The translations under genes were made by a program, and so were the position numbers. Source: an uncultured Pelagibacteraceae bacterium (GTDB lineage Bacteria; Pseudomonadota; Alphaproteobacteria; Pelagibacterales; AG-422-B15). From it: a stretch of 64,000 bases of DNA. Positions 25,752 to 34,957 of this stretch are shown one piece after another; within the stretch, counting starts at the first letter, position 1, and each line of letters begins with the position of its first letter. Under the pieces are notes generated by a model. That model worked only from the letters and a program-made list of their open reading frames with translations. It was not told where the DNA came from and did not search any database. The DNA lies in NCBI GenBank assembly GCA_902523455.1, contig CABYZG010000001.1:24001-88000 (forward strand), written 5' to 3'.

Positions 25752-26938
25752 AAATATTTTGCAATTTTTAATGTTAGCTGAGAGTCTTCTTCAAACGCAT
25801 ATGTAAAATCATCAGCATCAATCTCTCCGTTGATACTCATATCTATAAATACTTTGAGATCATCTCTAATGCGTTGTTCAAATTCAGCGAAAAATCTATT
25901 TGAACTTCCACTCATATCAGCGACTAAACCAGCTAGTAGGCTTGTTGATTTTATATCATTTTTTGTCCATCTTAATGCTAAGACTCCTTCATTATTGAAA
26001 GCAAAGTCATTTCTGTCATCAAATGTGTATTCAACTATAATTCCTAAATCACTTGTGGTTTCTCTCAAACCATAAATAGTGTACTCTGTCCCTCCTGCTA
26101 TTCCAAAGTGCCGTTCTTCGCCATTTTTTGCAGTAAGTGTCTCAAGTTTGTATAACCATGCACCTTTCGTTGATTGAATATCTAAACTAGTTTGAGATAA
26201 AATAGGATAGTAAGCATCTAATTTTTGAGACAAAGGATTTACGTTGAGCTCCGGAGACCTGTTATTTCCGTAAAAATGAGCTATACCAATATCGTAATCA
26301 TCGTAAACTGTGGAATAACGAACAGCGGCGTCAATTTTATTTTTCTTTGATGAAGACTCATAGGCAACTGTGCTCTTATCAACTTCGAGAGCTAGCCTGG
26401 GTCTTCCATTTCTTCCTGGAAAAATCCTTTCCTTAAAAAATGGCATTATGAATAAATCAAAGTTACCATATGAATGATTATAATTTAATGAAATCATCGG
26501 TTGTCCAAATTTTTTTGTTCCAGAAATATCTTCAGCTAAATTTGATTGATTGATTATATCAAAAATATTAAAACTTTCGTTTACACCCCAAAAAATTAGT
26601 TCATTCCCAATTTTTAGAGTTATGTCATCAAAATATTGCTCATACTTAAATTTTTGAAAGTCAATATAACTGCGTTCACTATCTTTCTCATCTATACGTC
26701 CAGTCGTGTTAATTGTAATTTTTTGATCTCCATTATTTAAGTAGGTAATGAATGTTCCTTTTACAAAAATTGATTGATTAGAATTTGACTGACCGTGTCT
26801 TCCATCCCCATTAAAAAACGTGGTTATCTCAGGTTGAATAAATCCATAAGCTTTATAATCAATAGCTGCTGCATTTTGTGAAGCGACTAAATATTGTAAA
26901 AATACAAAAAGAAACGAAATAATATATTTTTTTAGCAC
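25748..26938 (-). CDS. Outer-membrane beta-barrel protein of the MMPL operon
   Basis: A 396-residue exported protein: signal peptide to about residue 24 (ending QNAAA), then alternating hydrophobic/polar strands rich in Tyr, Asp and Asn, and a final Phe (KIAKYF), as in outer-membrane barrels. It reminds me of DUF1302-type proteins that accompany RND/MMPL transporters, but the match is weak by eye. The gene order RND-LolA-like-barrel suggests it is the outer-membrane part of a lipid or hydrophobe export path; this is an inference. Confidence 0.6.
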   Translation of the reverse strand: MLKKYIISFLFVFLQYLVASQNAAAIDYKAYGFIQPEITTFFNGDGRHGQSNSNQSIFVKGTFITYLNNGDQKITINTTGRIDEKDSERSYIDFQKFKYEQYFDDITLKIGNELIFWGVNESFNIFDIINQSNLAEDISGTKKFGQPMISLNYNHSYGNFDLFIMPFFKERIFPGRNGRPRLALEVDKSTVAYESSSKKNKIDAAVRYSTVYDDYDIGIAHFYGNNRSPELNVNPLSQKLDAYYPILSQTSLDIQSTKGAWLYKLETLTAKNGEERHFGIAGGTEYTIYGLRETTSDLGIIVEYTFDDRNDFAFNNEGVLALRWTKNDIKSTSLLAGLVADMSGSSNRFFAEFEQRIRDDLKVFIDMSINGEIDADDFTYAFEEDSQLTLKIAKYF

Positions 26939-26940
26939 TG

Positions 26941-27738
26941 CTAATCTGCTAGTCGCAATATGCTAGACTTCTCAAAATCTTTTTTATTGATGCCTACATC
27001 TAACTCTCTATTTAGCCATTTGAAAATAGTTATATTTTTGTTTTGGATATTTTCTACTTTCATAGTATTTGCCATCCAAATTTTATCTTTGTACAAAACA
27101 TAATCCTCTAAATACAGCGTCTTTAAAAGTTCACCCTTTCTGTCATAAAAGTCTACTTTGTATGTTCGATTTAAATTATCAATAAGTGAAATTCTTTTTG
27201 AATATCCTGAATTTTCATAATTAGGATAAGACTCTAACTTATAAAAAGTCTCATTATTTTCTATTTCTTCACCAAGAAATTTCCATTCGTACTTTCTATA
27301 GTCAGTTCCCGAAAAATCTTCAAAAGCCACTTCACTGCCCATAAATGCTCCAGATTTATTACTAGAAGAAATTCTTTTCACTCGACCCAGAGCAGGCAAA
27401 TATAGCCATTGGTCATCATCGTCGCTTATGTGTGTATGTGACAGCATAACTGTCCCCTCTACGTCTTTGGGAGTTTTAAAGTAAGTCAAGCTTTTATCAC
27501 CATCGTTTGGATCTAAATTCTCAAGTGTTTTACCTGATACTTCGCGTGTTACTTCATTACCTTTGGGATCAATAAGTATCATCAATTGATCTGACACCAT
27601 GTCAGTAAAGCCTCTGCCATTTTCATATGACGCTTTAGCTATTCTAAGCCCCTGTTCCTCAGCTGTTTCTGCGCTGAGATAAAATGGAAAAAGGGCAAAT
27701 ACGATAAATATAATTTTTGCATAATTCATTTTTTTCAT
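26941..27738 (-). CDS. LolA-like outer membrane lipoprotein-sorting protein
   Basis: A periplasmic protein of the LolA-like family that is usually encoded beside MMPL transporters (PF17131 type, named from memory). After a signal peptide (ending about LSAETAEEQG) come MLIDPKGNEVTREV, the motif TYFKTPKDVEGT, WLYLPALGRVKRI near the middle and YRKYEWKFLG. I start at the ATG at 27738, just after the MMPL stop; the frame extends to an unlikely TTG at 27756 inside the MMPL gene. It could carry a lipid between the RND pump and the outer membrane. Confidence 0.78.
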   Translation of the reverse strand: MKKMNYAKIIFIVFALFPFYLSAETAEEQGLRIAKASYENGRGFTDMVSDQLMILIDPKGNEVTREVSGKTLENLDPNDGDKSLTYFKTPKDVEGTVMLSHTHISDDDDQWLYLPALGRVKRISSSNKSGAFMGSEVAFEDFSGTDYRKYEWKFLGEEIENNETFYKLESYPNYENSGYSKRISLIDNLNRTYKVDFYDRKGELLKTLYLEDYVLYKDKIWMANTMKVENIQNKNITIFKWLNRELDVGINKKDFEKSSILRLAD

Positions 27739-27739
27739 T

Positions 27740-30028
27740 TTAAACTTTTTTTCCAAATATTAAAAGCAAAGCCGGTAAAAGCAATAGGTCTATGAGTAAA
27801 GCTATCATAATTATTAAAGCACACATCCCACCAATTATAAAATTATAGTAGAACATTGATTGCGTTAAAAATAAGAACCCAGAAAAAAGACAAATTGATG
27901 CAACAATTATAGGATAGCCAACAAATCTAAAACAATATTGTATTGCTTCTCTTGGGGGTAAATTTATTGCAAGAGCTTTTTTATATTTCGACAAAAAATG
28001 AATAGTTGCGTCGACTACAAGGCCTATTGAAATAAGAACAGCAAATTGATGAGCGGCCGTTACCATATCAGTGGCAAGAGTAAGAAGACCGAAACCAAGT
28101 ACAAAAGGGATAATATTTGGAACAATACTAATTATACCGTACCTAAAACTTTGCAGGGAAATTCCAACAACCATAATTATAAAAGTAAAAGAGATTAAAA
28201 GCCCGATTACTAACCCTCTTGTGTTTTCAACAAATAGTTGTGGCATCATAATTGGAATCCCAGCAACACCATTTGTTTTAAAAGGTGAAATATTTTCATT
28301 AACCCATTCATCCACACGCGCATTGAATGCAACCGACTCCATTGATGTAGAGTTATTTGTTCTAATAAGAATTCTAGAATCTGATTTATCCGCAGTCATT
28401 TGATTTTTTAAATCCATCCCATAGGGCACTGAAAACTCATACAATAGCAGATACTGCGCAATGAGTGCTTTATTGTCAGGAATTGCATAATACTCATCCA
28501 AGCCGCCATTCATATTTTTATGCAAAGACTTAATAACATCTGAAATAGTAGATACATCAGCAACTTCAGGTTGAGTAAGAAGCCAGCCTTCGAACTCATC
28601 AAGCTTTTTAAGGTATTCAGGATTTGTTATACCATCCGGTTCATTTGATTGCATATCAGAAAATATATAAAAAGAGCTTCCAAATTCAGGGTCAACGGTA
28701 TTTTTTACTTCTAGCCATTCAGGAACTCTATCAAAGTAAGTACTAAAATAATCATCAAAATGTAAATTTGGTAATAAACTAAAAACCGCTATACAAATTG
28801 CAGTTATTACAATAATAAACCTTTCTTTAAATTTATAAATTAATTCACCCAAGTTTTTAAGAACTTCGAGTACATAACTTTTTCTTTTCCTTGCATTTAT
28901 TGGAAGTAAAGAAAACATAGCTGGAAGCATCGTCACACTTAAAATAAATCCAATACCTGCACCAATTACAACAGTATTAGCCATCTCGCTATAAGCTGGT
29001 ATATCTCCGAAGTTAATACCTGCGATCCCTGCAGCTGTTGTGAAGCTTGTAAGAAATATTGGTATAAAATTTATTTTTAAACTCTCAATAATAGCATCAT
29101 TCTTTGTCATTCCCTCAGTCATATTAGTCAAACCAATTGATAACATATGTATCGCATGCGTTAGTGATATTGTAAGTATGATTATTGGTGCAGTAATAAG
29201 TGGAGGTTGTACTTCAAACCCAAGCCATCCAGCAGCTCCAAGTGATGGCATAATAGACAATATAATTATAATTAGTGAGATTATTGAAGCTACGACAGAT
29301 CTTAATAAAATATAAGTTAGGATAATTATCAGCAGTAAAAAACTTGGATACATTTTTGAAGCATCAGACTCTGAGGTAGATTGAAAATTGTGAGAGAATT
29401 GAGCAGAGCCTGCTACACCAACAAATATATCTTCATATCTGTCTTCAAAATAATTTTTTTGTTCCCAAGCAAATGAAATTGGTTCCTGGAAAGCGATATC
29501 TTCAGGCATTTCAAGATTAATATTAACTAAACCGATTTTTCCACTTTCAGACATCACAAAATTTACAACCGCGTCTTCTAATACCGCAGCACCATATAAA
29601 TTTGCAATTTCATTAGTGCTTAATGAGTCAACATCATCAACAAAATCACTTATTGATATGTCATCGCCGTCTACTGTAGTGTATTGATGGTTTGTAATTG
29701 AGCTTACTCTTGACGAATATGGCGTTTGCCAGGAAATTTCAGTGAGTTCATGAATAAGACTTAATACATCTTTTTGAAATATGTTACCCTTTTCTGGTTT
29801 AACAACAAAAGTCAGAACATCTATGTTTCCATACTTTTCCTCTAAATCCAGTACATCTTTGTAGTATTTAAAATCTTCCTCAACAAAGCCCCTATATCCT
29901 GAGGGCGTTTCTAGGAATTTCATACCGAATGATATTGTGAAAATGATCAATAAACTGCCTAATATTACTTTAATACGATGGTTTACTAAAATCTTGCCAA
30001 ATATTTCAATTCTGTCTTCTAAATTCAT
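27740..30028 (-). CDS. RND/MMPL family transporter
   Basis: A 762-residue inner-membrane protein of the MMPL branch of the RND superfamily, related to HpnN-type lipid exporters. It has an N-terminal helix, a periplasmic loop, a bundle of about five helices (near 215-370), a second periplasmic loop and a closing bundle (near 585-760), with HAIHMLSIGLTNMTEG in the first bundle and VDATIHFLSKYKKAL in the second. It is the first gene of an operon with the LolA-like and barrel genes. The cargo is unknown; hopanoids, fatty acids or other lipids are possible. Confidence 0.82.
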   Translation of the reverse strand: MNLEDRIEIFGKILVNHRIKVILGSLLIIFTISFGMKFLETPSGYRGFVEEDFKYYKDVLDLEEKYGNIDVLTFVVKPEKGNIFQKDVLSLIHELTEISWQTPYSSRVSSITNHQYTTVDGDDISISDFVDDVDSLSTNEIANLYGAAVLEDAVVNFVMSESGKIGLVNINLEMPEDIAFQEPISFAWEQKNYFEDRYEDIFVGVAGSAQFSHNFQSTSESDASKMYPSFLLLIIILTYILLRSVVASIISLIIIILSIMPSLGAAGWLGFEVQPPLITAPIIILTISLTHAIHMLSIGLTNMTEGMTKNDAIIESLKINFIPIFLTSFTTAAGIAGINFGDIPAYSEMANTVVIGAGIGFILSVTMLPAMFSLLPINARKRKSYVLEVLKNLGELIYKFKERFIIVITAICIAVFSLLPNLHFDDYFSTYFDRVPEWLEVKNTVDPEFGSSFYIFSDMQSNEPDGITNPEYLKKLDEFEGWLLTQPEVADVSTISDVIKSLHKNMNGGLDEYYAIPDNKALIAQYLLLYEFSVPYGMDLKNQMTADKSDSRILIRTNNSTSMESVAFNARVDEWVNENISPFKTNGVAGIPIMMPQLFVENTRGLVIGLLISFTFIIMVVGISLQSFRYGIISIVPNIIPFVLGFGLLTLATDMVTAAHQFAVLISIGLVVDATIHFLSKYKKALAINLPPREAIQYCFRFVGYPIIVASICLFSGFLFLTQSMFYYNFIIGGMCALIIMIALLIDLLLLPALLLIFGKKV

Positions 30029-30067
30029 ATGGAAAAATATATACCTTCTTTTATAAATTAAAACGGT

Positions 30068-31012
30068 ATGAAAACTAGTAAGAAAATATATTTAATATCA
30101 CCTCGTGGATTTTGCGCTGGCGTTACTCGCGCAATTGAAATAGTTGAACTAGCAATCAAAAAATATGGCCCACCAGTTTATGTTAATCACGAAATTGTTC
30201 ATAACAAATATGTCATAGATGAGTTGAGTGATAAGGGTGCAGTTTTTTTAGATAATATTAATGATGCGCCCCCAGATCGTCCATTCATCTTTTCCGCTCA
30301 CGGTGTTTCAAAGGATGTTGAGCTACATGCAAATAAAAAAAATAAAATAGTTATTAATGCAACATGTCCACTTGTAACCAAAGTTCATGTCCAAGCTATG
30401 AAGTTTTTTGAATTGGGTTATCGCATTATTCTTATTGGACATAGAAACCACCCTGAAGTAATAGGAACTATGGGCCAGCTTCCAAGCGGCAGCATAGAAC
30501 TTGTTGAAACAGTAAGTGATGTAATGAAACTGTCTATAAATGACGATGATAATTTCGCCTATTTAACTCAAACAACACTCTCACTCGATGATACAAAAAA
30601 AATAATAGAAGCATTAAAAGTTCGATTACCTAAAATAATTTCTTCTCCAAAAGAAGATATTTGCTATGCAACATCAAATCGTCAAAAAGCAATAAAAGAA
30701 TACGCTCAAATGTGTGATGCTTTTATAGTTGTTGGATCAAGTAATTCATCTAATTCTAATCGCTTGGTAGAAGTCGCAAAAAATGCAGGTTGTGAGAACT
30801 CAATTCTCTTGGAAAACGAAGTTAATCTAAATGTAAAAGACTATGAGCTTATGACGTCAATTGGTATTTCTTCAGGCGCATCGGTTCCTGACATACTGGT
30901 TAAAAACGTAATTAATAAATTTACAGAATTTTATCAAGTTACGATTGAAGACCTCAGTTTAGGAAATGAAAATGTAACATTTAAATTACCTAAGGAATTG
31001 AGAGTTGGTTAA
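30068..31012 (+). CDS. ispH: 4-hydroxy-3-methylbut-2-enyl diphosphate reductase
   Basis: Last step of the MEP isoprenoid pathway, an iron-sulfur enzyme. The 314-residue protein has the three cluster cysteines in RGFCAGVTRA (residue 18), NATCPLVTKVH and the later ENSILLEN-flanked region (CYATSNRQ), plus VVGSSNSSNSNRL for substrate binding. IspG of the same pathway is at 61897-62988. Its stop overlaps the following thioesterase. Confidence 0.95.
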   Translation: MKTSKKIYLISPRGFCAGVTRAIEIVELAIKKYGPPVYVNHEIVHNKYVIDELSDKGAVFLDNINDAPPDRPFIFSAHGVSKDVELHANKKNKIVINATCPLVTKVHVQAMKFFELGYRIILIGHRNHPEVIGTMGQLPSGSIELVETVSDVMKLSINDDDNFAYLTQTTLSLDDTKKIIEALKVRLPKIISSPKEDICYATSNRQKAIKEYAQMCDAFIVVGSSNSSNSNRLVEVAKNAGCENSILLENEVNLNVKDYELMTSIGISSGASVPDILVKNVINKFTEFYQVTIEDLSLGNENVTFKLPKELRVG

Positions 31013-31454
31013 CATTAAAGATTTAAAATGGGATTATAGTAACCCTCATATTTTAAAGTTCACCATAAAAGAGAGTGATATTGATATTTTAGGACATGTT
31101 AACAATAAAGTATATTTGAATTGGTGTGAACTAGTCAGTTGGGATCATTCAGCTAAATTAGGTATTACTCCTGATGTATATAAAGAATATCAATGTGCAT
31201 GTGTTGTTATTAGAAGTGAAAATAATTTTTCTGGATCACTTTTCATTGATGATGAAATTGCAATTTCAACATGGATTACGAAGACTGATAAAAAAGTTAG
31301 ATTGAGCAGATTTTTTCAAATAATAAACATTGCAAAAAATCATACTGTTTTTACCTCAAATGTTGACTATGCGTGTGTGAGTCTTATTAATTTTAAGCCT
31401 GTAAGAATGCCAGAAATTTATAAAAATAGTTATGAAGTTACTTGTGATGTTTAA
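31005..31454 (+). CDS. 4HBT-fold acyl-CoA thioesterase
   Basis: A 149-residue hotdog protein of the YbgC/4-hydroxybenzoyl-CoA thioesterase type, with the signature ESDIDILGHVNNKVYLNW near residues 23-40. It likely hydrolyses a short or medium acyl-CoA; the substrate is unknown. The start is a TTG at 31005, inside the last codons of ispH: no in-frame ATG lies before the conserved core, so the TTG seems to be used. Confidence 0.75.
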   Translation: MVNIKDLKWDYSNPHILKFTIKESDIDILGHVNNKVYLNWCELVSWDHSAKLGITPDVYKEYQCACVVIRSENNFSGSLFIDDEIAISTWITKTDKKVRLSRFFQIINIAKNHTVFTSNVDYACVSLINFKPVRMPEIYKNSYEVTCDV

Positions 31455-31932
31455 ATTAAGAAATGCGACTATTGATGATATAAAAGATATCATTTTGATT
31501 AATGAAGATGCTATACCTGCTGTGAACTCCGTATCACATGAAGAGTTTTTAAATTTTTATGAAAAAAAAACTTATTTTAAGGTAGCTATCAATAATGATA
31601 ATAATATTTGCGGGTTTTTACTTGTTTTACCATCTGGCCTTGATTATCAGAGTTTAAATTATAAGTGGTTCACAGAGAGATATAGCGACTTTGCATACAT
31701 TGATAGAATTGCTATATCGAGTAAATTTAGAGGATTGGGTATAGGCAAAAGTCTGTATCTCGATCTCGAAAGATCACTAGATGAATATAATATGATTGCA
31801 TGCGAATTTAATATAGAGCCACCAAACCCAATTTCTAAAAGTTTTCATGAAAGTTTAAAATATAAGAATGTTGGCTTTCAGTTAACTGAAAATAATACAA
31901 AAAAAGTTTCATTAATGGTTAAAAATATCTAA
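31447..31932 (+). CDS. GNAT-family N-acetyltransferase
   Basis: A roughly 161-residue acetyltransferase with a GNAT fold: N-terminal LRNATIDDIKDI, and the acetyl-CoA binding motif IAISSKFRGLGIGKSLY in the middle. The substrate is unknown. I prefer the ATG at 31447 (MFKLRNA); an in-frame ATG at 31432 is possible. It overlaps the thioesterase end by 8 nt and the next gene by one base, forming a four-gene run with ispH. Confidence 0.72.
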   Translation: MFKLRNATIDDIKDIILINEDAIPAVNSVSHEEFLNFYEKKTYFKVAINNDNNICGFLLVLPSGLDYQSLNYKWFTERYSDFAYIDRIAISSKFRGLGIGKSLYLDLERSLDEYNMIACEFNIEPPNPISKSFHESLKYKNVGFQLTENNTKKVSLMVKNI

Positions 31933-33041
31933 TGAGTTCTAATTTCGTAGATGTACTTGTAATTGGTGGAGGGGTTATTGGATTAGCCATAGCTAAAAAT
32001 TTTGCTGCTAAAGGCCTTGAGGTCATTGTATTGGAGAAAGAAAATACTTTTGGTTCTGTTACCAGTTCAAGAAACAGCGGAGTCATTCATGCAGGTGTTT
32101 ATTATGATAAGGACTCAATGAAGGCTAAATTTTGTGCTGATGGAAATCGTAGAATGTATGAATATTGTCAAAAATTTAATGTGCCTCACATTAATACAGG
32201 AAAGTTCATTGTTGCAACATCCTCCAATGAAATTCCTAAACTCGAGGAAATTTTCTCCAAAGCAGAGTATAACGGTGTTGAAGGAATAGAGAGAGTAACA
32301 GGGAATTATGTTGCCAGCAAAGAGCCTTTAGTGGAATGTATTGAGGCATTATTCGTGCCATCATCAGGCATTGTTGATCAAAACTCTCTCATGAGGTCTT
32401 ATCTTGGTGAATTGGAGGAAAGCTCCGGCAATATTGTTTTTAATTCACAATTCTTACGTTCTGAAATTCATGGTGAGAAATATTGTTCTACTGTGCTGAG
32501 TGATGGAGAAGAAATAATTATAGAATCGTCAGTCATAATAAATGCTGCTGGTCTAAATGCTGAAAATATTGCAAGTAATATTCTACCCTTAGATAAAAAA
32601 TATATTCCCAAAACATATTTCGCCAAAGGTAATTATTTCGAAACAGGAAAAGACCTAAAGATTCGACATCTAATTTACCCTATACCAAATGATGCAAGTC
32701 TTGGTTTACATTTGGGATTAGATTTAGGAATGCAAGTTAGATTTGGACCTGATGTTGAATGGGTAGATGAAATTGATTATGAAGTAAATAAAGATAGACA
32801 AGTTTTGTTTCATAATGATGTCATAAAATATATTCCCTCAATTAAAATTGAAGATCTTAAAGCCGGATATTCAGGTGTAAGACCAAAACTTAAGAATAAA
32901 GGCGAGGGTAAAAGTGACTTTTCAATTCAAGGAGAAAAGACACATGGTATTAAGAATCTTGTTAACTTATTTGGAATGGAATCGCCTGGGTTGACTTCTT
33001 CACTTGTTATCGGAGAATACGTTGCCAATATGGTAAGTTAA
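31932..33041 (+). CDS. FAD-dependent oxidoreductase, L-2-hydroxyglutarate oxidase-like
   Basis: A 369-residue DAO-family flavoenzyme: dinucleotide motif VIGGGVIGLAIA near residue 10, the segment TSSRNSGVIHAGVYYD typical of LhgO, and the C-terminal FGMESPGLTSS region. LhgO oxidises L-2-hydroxyglutarate to 2-oxoglutarate with electrons to the quinone pool; related enzymes act on other 2-hydroxy acids or amino acids, so the substrate is tentative. It shares one base with the GNAT stop, and its own stop shares a TTAA with rpoH. Confidence 0.78.
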   Translation: MSSNFVDVLVIGGGVIGLAIAKNFAAKGLEVIVLEKENTFGSVTSSRNSGVIHAGVYYDKDSMKAKFCADGNRRMYEYCQKFNVPHINTGKFIVATSSNEIPKLEEIFSKAEYNGVEGIERVTGNYVASKEPLVECIEALFVPSSGIVDQNSLMRSYLGELEESSGNIVFNSQFLRSEIHGEKYCSTVLSDGEEIIIESSVIINAAGLNAENIASNILPLDKKYIPKTYFAKGNYFETGKDLKIRHLIYPIPNDASLGLHLGLDLGMQVRFGPDVEWVDEIDYEVNKDRQVLFHNDVIKYIPSIKIEDLKAGYSGVRPKLKNKGEGKSDFSIQGEKTHGIKNLVNLFGMESPGLTSSLVIGEYVANMVS

Positions 33042-33901
33042 AAGAGGAACTCTTTCTTTTGTGAATTTGATATATACGATTTCATCTTCATCATAGCACC
33101 TTTTTCTATCTGTCTTACACGTTCTTTGGAAATTTTTAATTCCTTGCCTAGTATATCTAGTGTTTTAACTTCCTCTGAAAGGTGTCTGTCCTTGATTATT
33201 TTTACTTCTCTTTCATCAAGTATCTCTAAAGTTTGTTTTATTAAGTCTTTTTTAAAATTTACTTGATCTTTTTCAAATACCTTATCATCAGGTCTTGCAT
33301 CTTCGTCCTCAATGAGTTCCATAAACTCACTTTCACTCTCGTCATTAATTTTGTGGTTGAGAGAACTATCGTTTTGACTAATTCTGCTGTCCATTTTTAT
33401 AACATCAGAAGTTGAAATATTTAAATCATTAGCAATACCTTGCGCAGTCCGAAAATCAATTGATCCATGCTCGGTTTGATGAATTTTCTGTTTTAATTTT
33501 CTGAGACTAAAAAATAGACTTTTTTGTTTTGAGGTAGTTGCGATTCTCACTAATGACCAATTTTTAAGAACAAAATCCTGAATTGATGCTCTTATCCACC
33601 ATCCAGCATAAGTTGAGAATCTAACTTCCTTATCCAATTCAAATCTTTCTGCAGCTTTCATTAGTCCTATATTGCCCTCTTGAATTAGATCACTTAAATT
33701 AAGACCATAGTTCTTATACTTTACAGCGAAAGCAATAACCAATCTGATGTGAGATTGTGTTAGTTCGTGCAATGCCTTTTCATCTTTGTTTTTGATCCAT
33801 TTTTTTGCTAAAACCTTTTCATGATTTTCTTCAAGTAAAGGAATAGACATGGCTCTTTTAACAAAAGATTTCATTTCATTTGTATCATCAAAACTTGACA
33901 T
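33038..33901 (-). CDS. rpoH: RNA polymerase sigma-32 (heat-shock) factor
   Basis: Group 3 sigma factor for heat-shock promoters. Region 2 is clear (LIQEGNIGLMKAAERFE, RFSTYAGWWIRASIQDF), followed by the RpoH box around NWSLVRIATTSKQKSLFFSLRK written in two blocks here (NWSLVRIATT, then KQKSLFFSLR), which separates it from RpoD. Region 4 has the helix-turn-helix TLDILGKELKISKERVRQIE. I start at the ATG at 33901 (287 residues); the frame runs up to a TTG at 33922. No ribosome site is seen. Confidence 0.92.
   Translation of the reverse strand: MSSFDDTNEMKSFVKRAMSIPLLEENHEKVLAKKWIKNKDEKALHELTQSHIRLVIAFAVKYKNYGLNLSDLIQEGNIGLMKAAERFELDKEVRFSTYAGWWIRASIQDFVLKNWSLVRIATTSKQKSLFFSLRKLKQKIHQTEHGSIDFRTAQGIANDLNISTSDVIKMDSRISQNDSSLNHKINDESESEFMELIEDEDARPDDKVFEKDQVNFKKDLIKQTLEILDEREVKIIKDRHLSEEVKTLDILGKELKISKERVRQIEKGAMMKMKSYISNSQKKEFLF
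33041..33060 (+). terminator. Weak hairpin at the lhgO-like/rpoH junction
   Basis: AAAGAG-GAA-CTCTTT followed by CTTTT. The 6-bp AT-rich stem lies just past the plus-strand stop and inside the last codons of rpoH. The weak T-run makes termination doubtful. Confidence 0.3.
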
Positions 33902-33988
33902 GAGTGCAAAATACAAATTCAATAAGAAAAGACAATTTGAATCTTCAATTTTGAGGTTATAAAAACTGCCAATGTGGCTAAATTTAAT

Positions 33989-34327
33989 ATGAAAGACATT
34001 GTAAAATATGGAGATTTTGAAAAAATTGAGATCTTAGTAGGTACTATTTTAGAAGTAAAAATAAACGAAAAGGCTAGAAAACCAGCTTATGTGCTAAAAA
34101 TAGATTTTGGTGAAAAAGTTGGTATTAAACATAGTTCAGCTCAAATTACAAACTATTCAATTGAAGAGCTTCTTCAAAAACAAATTATTGCAGTATGTAA
34201 TTTTGGAAAAAAAAATATCGCAGGAATTGAGTCAGAAGTATTAATTCTTGGCGCAATAAATAAAAACAAAGAGGTGATTTTGCTTCATCCACAACAAAAA
34301 GTAGATAATGGAGCGAACGTTTGCTGA
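33989..34327 (+). CDS. CsaA-like tRNA-binding-domain protein
   Basis: A small OB-fold tRNA-binding protein (about 112 residues) of the CsaA/EMAP-II type. FEKIEILVGTILEV, IDFGEKVGIKHSSAQIT and a late LGAINKNKEVILLHP correspond to the whole domain of CsaA, which has chaperone-like activity and binds tRNA. I start at the ATG at 33989; a GTG at 33974 in frame is the alternative. It ends close to the tRNA-Arg gene on the other strand. Confidence 0.8.
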   Translation: MKDIVKYGDFEKIEILVGTILEVKINEKARKPAYVLKIDFGEKVGIKHSSAQITNYSIEELLQKQIIAVCNFGKKNIAGIESEVLILGAINKNKEVILLHPQQKVDNGANVC

Positions 34328-34334
34328 CTTATAT

Positions 34335-34411
34335 TGGCGCGCTCGAGATGATTCGAACATCCGACCCCAGGATTAGGAATCCTGTGCTCTATCCTGCTGA
34401 GCTACGAGCGC
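34335..34411 (-). tRNA. tRNA-Arg (anticodon CCT)
   Basis: On the minus strand a 77-nt tRNA with acceptor GCGCTCG/CGAGCGC, D arm AGCTCAGCAGGATAGAGC, anticodon stem CAGGA/TCCTG around TTCCTAA (anticodon CCT, reading AGG), T arm GGATG-TTCGAAT-CATCT (one weak pair), discriminator G and an encoded CCA. Confidence 0.95.
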
Positions 34412-34697
34412 ATAATTAAAGATTTTTTCAAAAAAAAAATAATTTTTATTTTATTTTAATTAAATTTTATAAAAAAAAATAAATTTTTGTTACTATAAAA
34501 AAATCTAATAACTATAAGTATTTAAATACATTTACTAACAATTTAAAATACATTGAAAAAAAATTTTAAATTTCAAAAAATTGAAAAAACAGCGAAAAAT
34601 TGACACTTTTTCATAAAAGTTTAATCATTGTATTAGAACGAATCAATTTTGATTCATCTACTAACCTCTAACTAAACCCAAACGGGGGGAGATAATT
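34412..34697 (+). promoter_or_regulatory. AT-rich promoter and leader of the histone-like gene
   Basis: This 286-bp stretch has no gene. Its first 190 bp are nearly pure A/T with long A-tracts, which may bend DNA. TTGACA at 34600-34605 is followed after 16 nt by TAATCA (34622-34627), a candidate promoter. A perfect inverted repeat GAATCA-ATTT-TGATTC (34640-34655) lies in the presumed leader. A strong GGGGGGAGA purine run (34684-34692) acts as the ribosome site, 5 nt before the ATG. Confidence 0.5.
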
Positions 34698-34955
34698 ATG
34701 GAGGAACTAAAAGTGATCTTTGCGAAAGCAAGGAAAAAAGCTAAGAAAAAAGCAGCGCCTAAGAAAAAACGTAAAGCTGCTAAAAGGAAGCCAGCTAAGA
34801 AAAAAGCAGCTCCTAAAAAGAAAAAGCGTAAAGCAGCTAAAAGGAAGCCAGCTAAGAAAAAAGCTGCTCCTAAAAAGAAAAAAAGGAAAGCCGCTAAGAA
34901 AAAAGCCGCTCCTAAAAAGAAAAAGAAAGCTGCTAGAAGAAAAAAAAGAAGATAA
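34698..34955 (+). CDS. Histone H1-like lysine/alanine-rich DNA-binding protein
   Basis: An 85-residue protein with 41 lysines, otherwise mainly Ala, Arg and Pro. It is built from imperfect repeats of about 19-20 residues around KPAKKKAAPKKKKRKAAKR. This resembles bacterial H1-like proteins (Hc1, AlgP/BphP-type C-terminal tails) that compact DNA or bind RNA. The DNA repeat unit is about 57-60 bp. The strong ribosome site and two terminators suggest a well-expressed single gene. The repeats also leave another frame open across the gene; that frame is a shadow. Confidence 0.82.
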   Translation: MEELKVIFAKARKKAKKKAAPKKKRKAAKRKPAKKKAAPKKKKRKAAKRKPAKKKAAPKKKKRKAAKKKAAPKKKKKAARRKKRR

Positions 34956-34957
34956 TT

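Noticed and set aside
34412..34600. Replication origin in the very AT-rich stretch
   Set aside because: AT-rich and A-tracted, but no DnaA-box cluster (TTATCCACA-like) and no dnaA/dnaN/gidA context.
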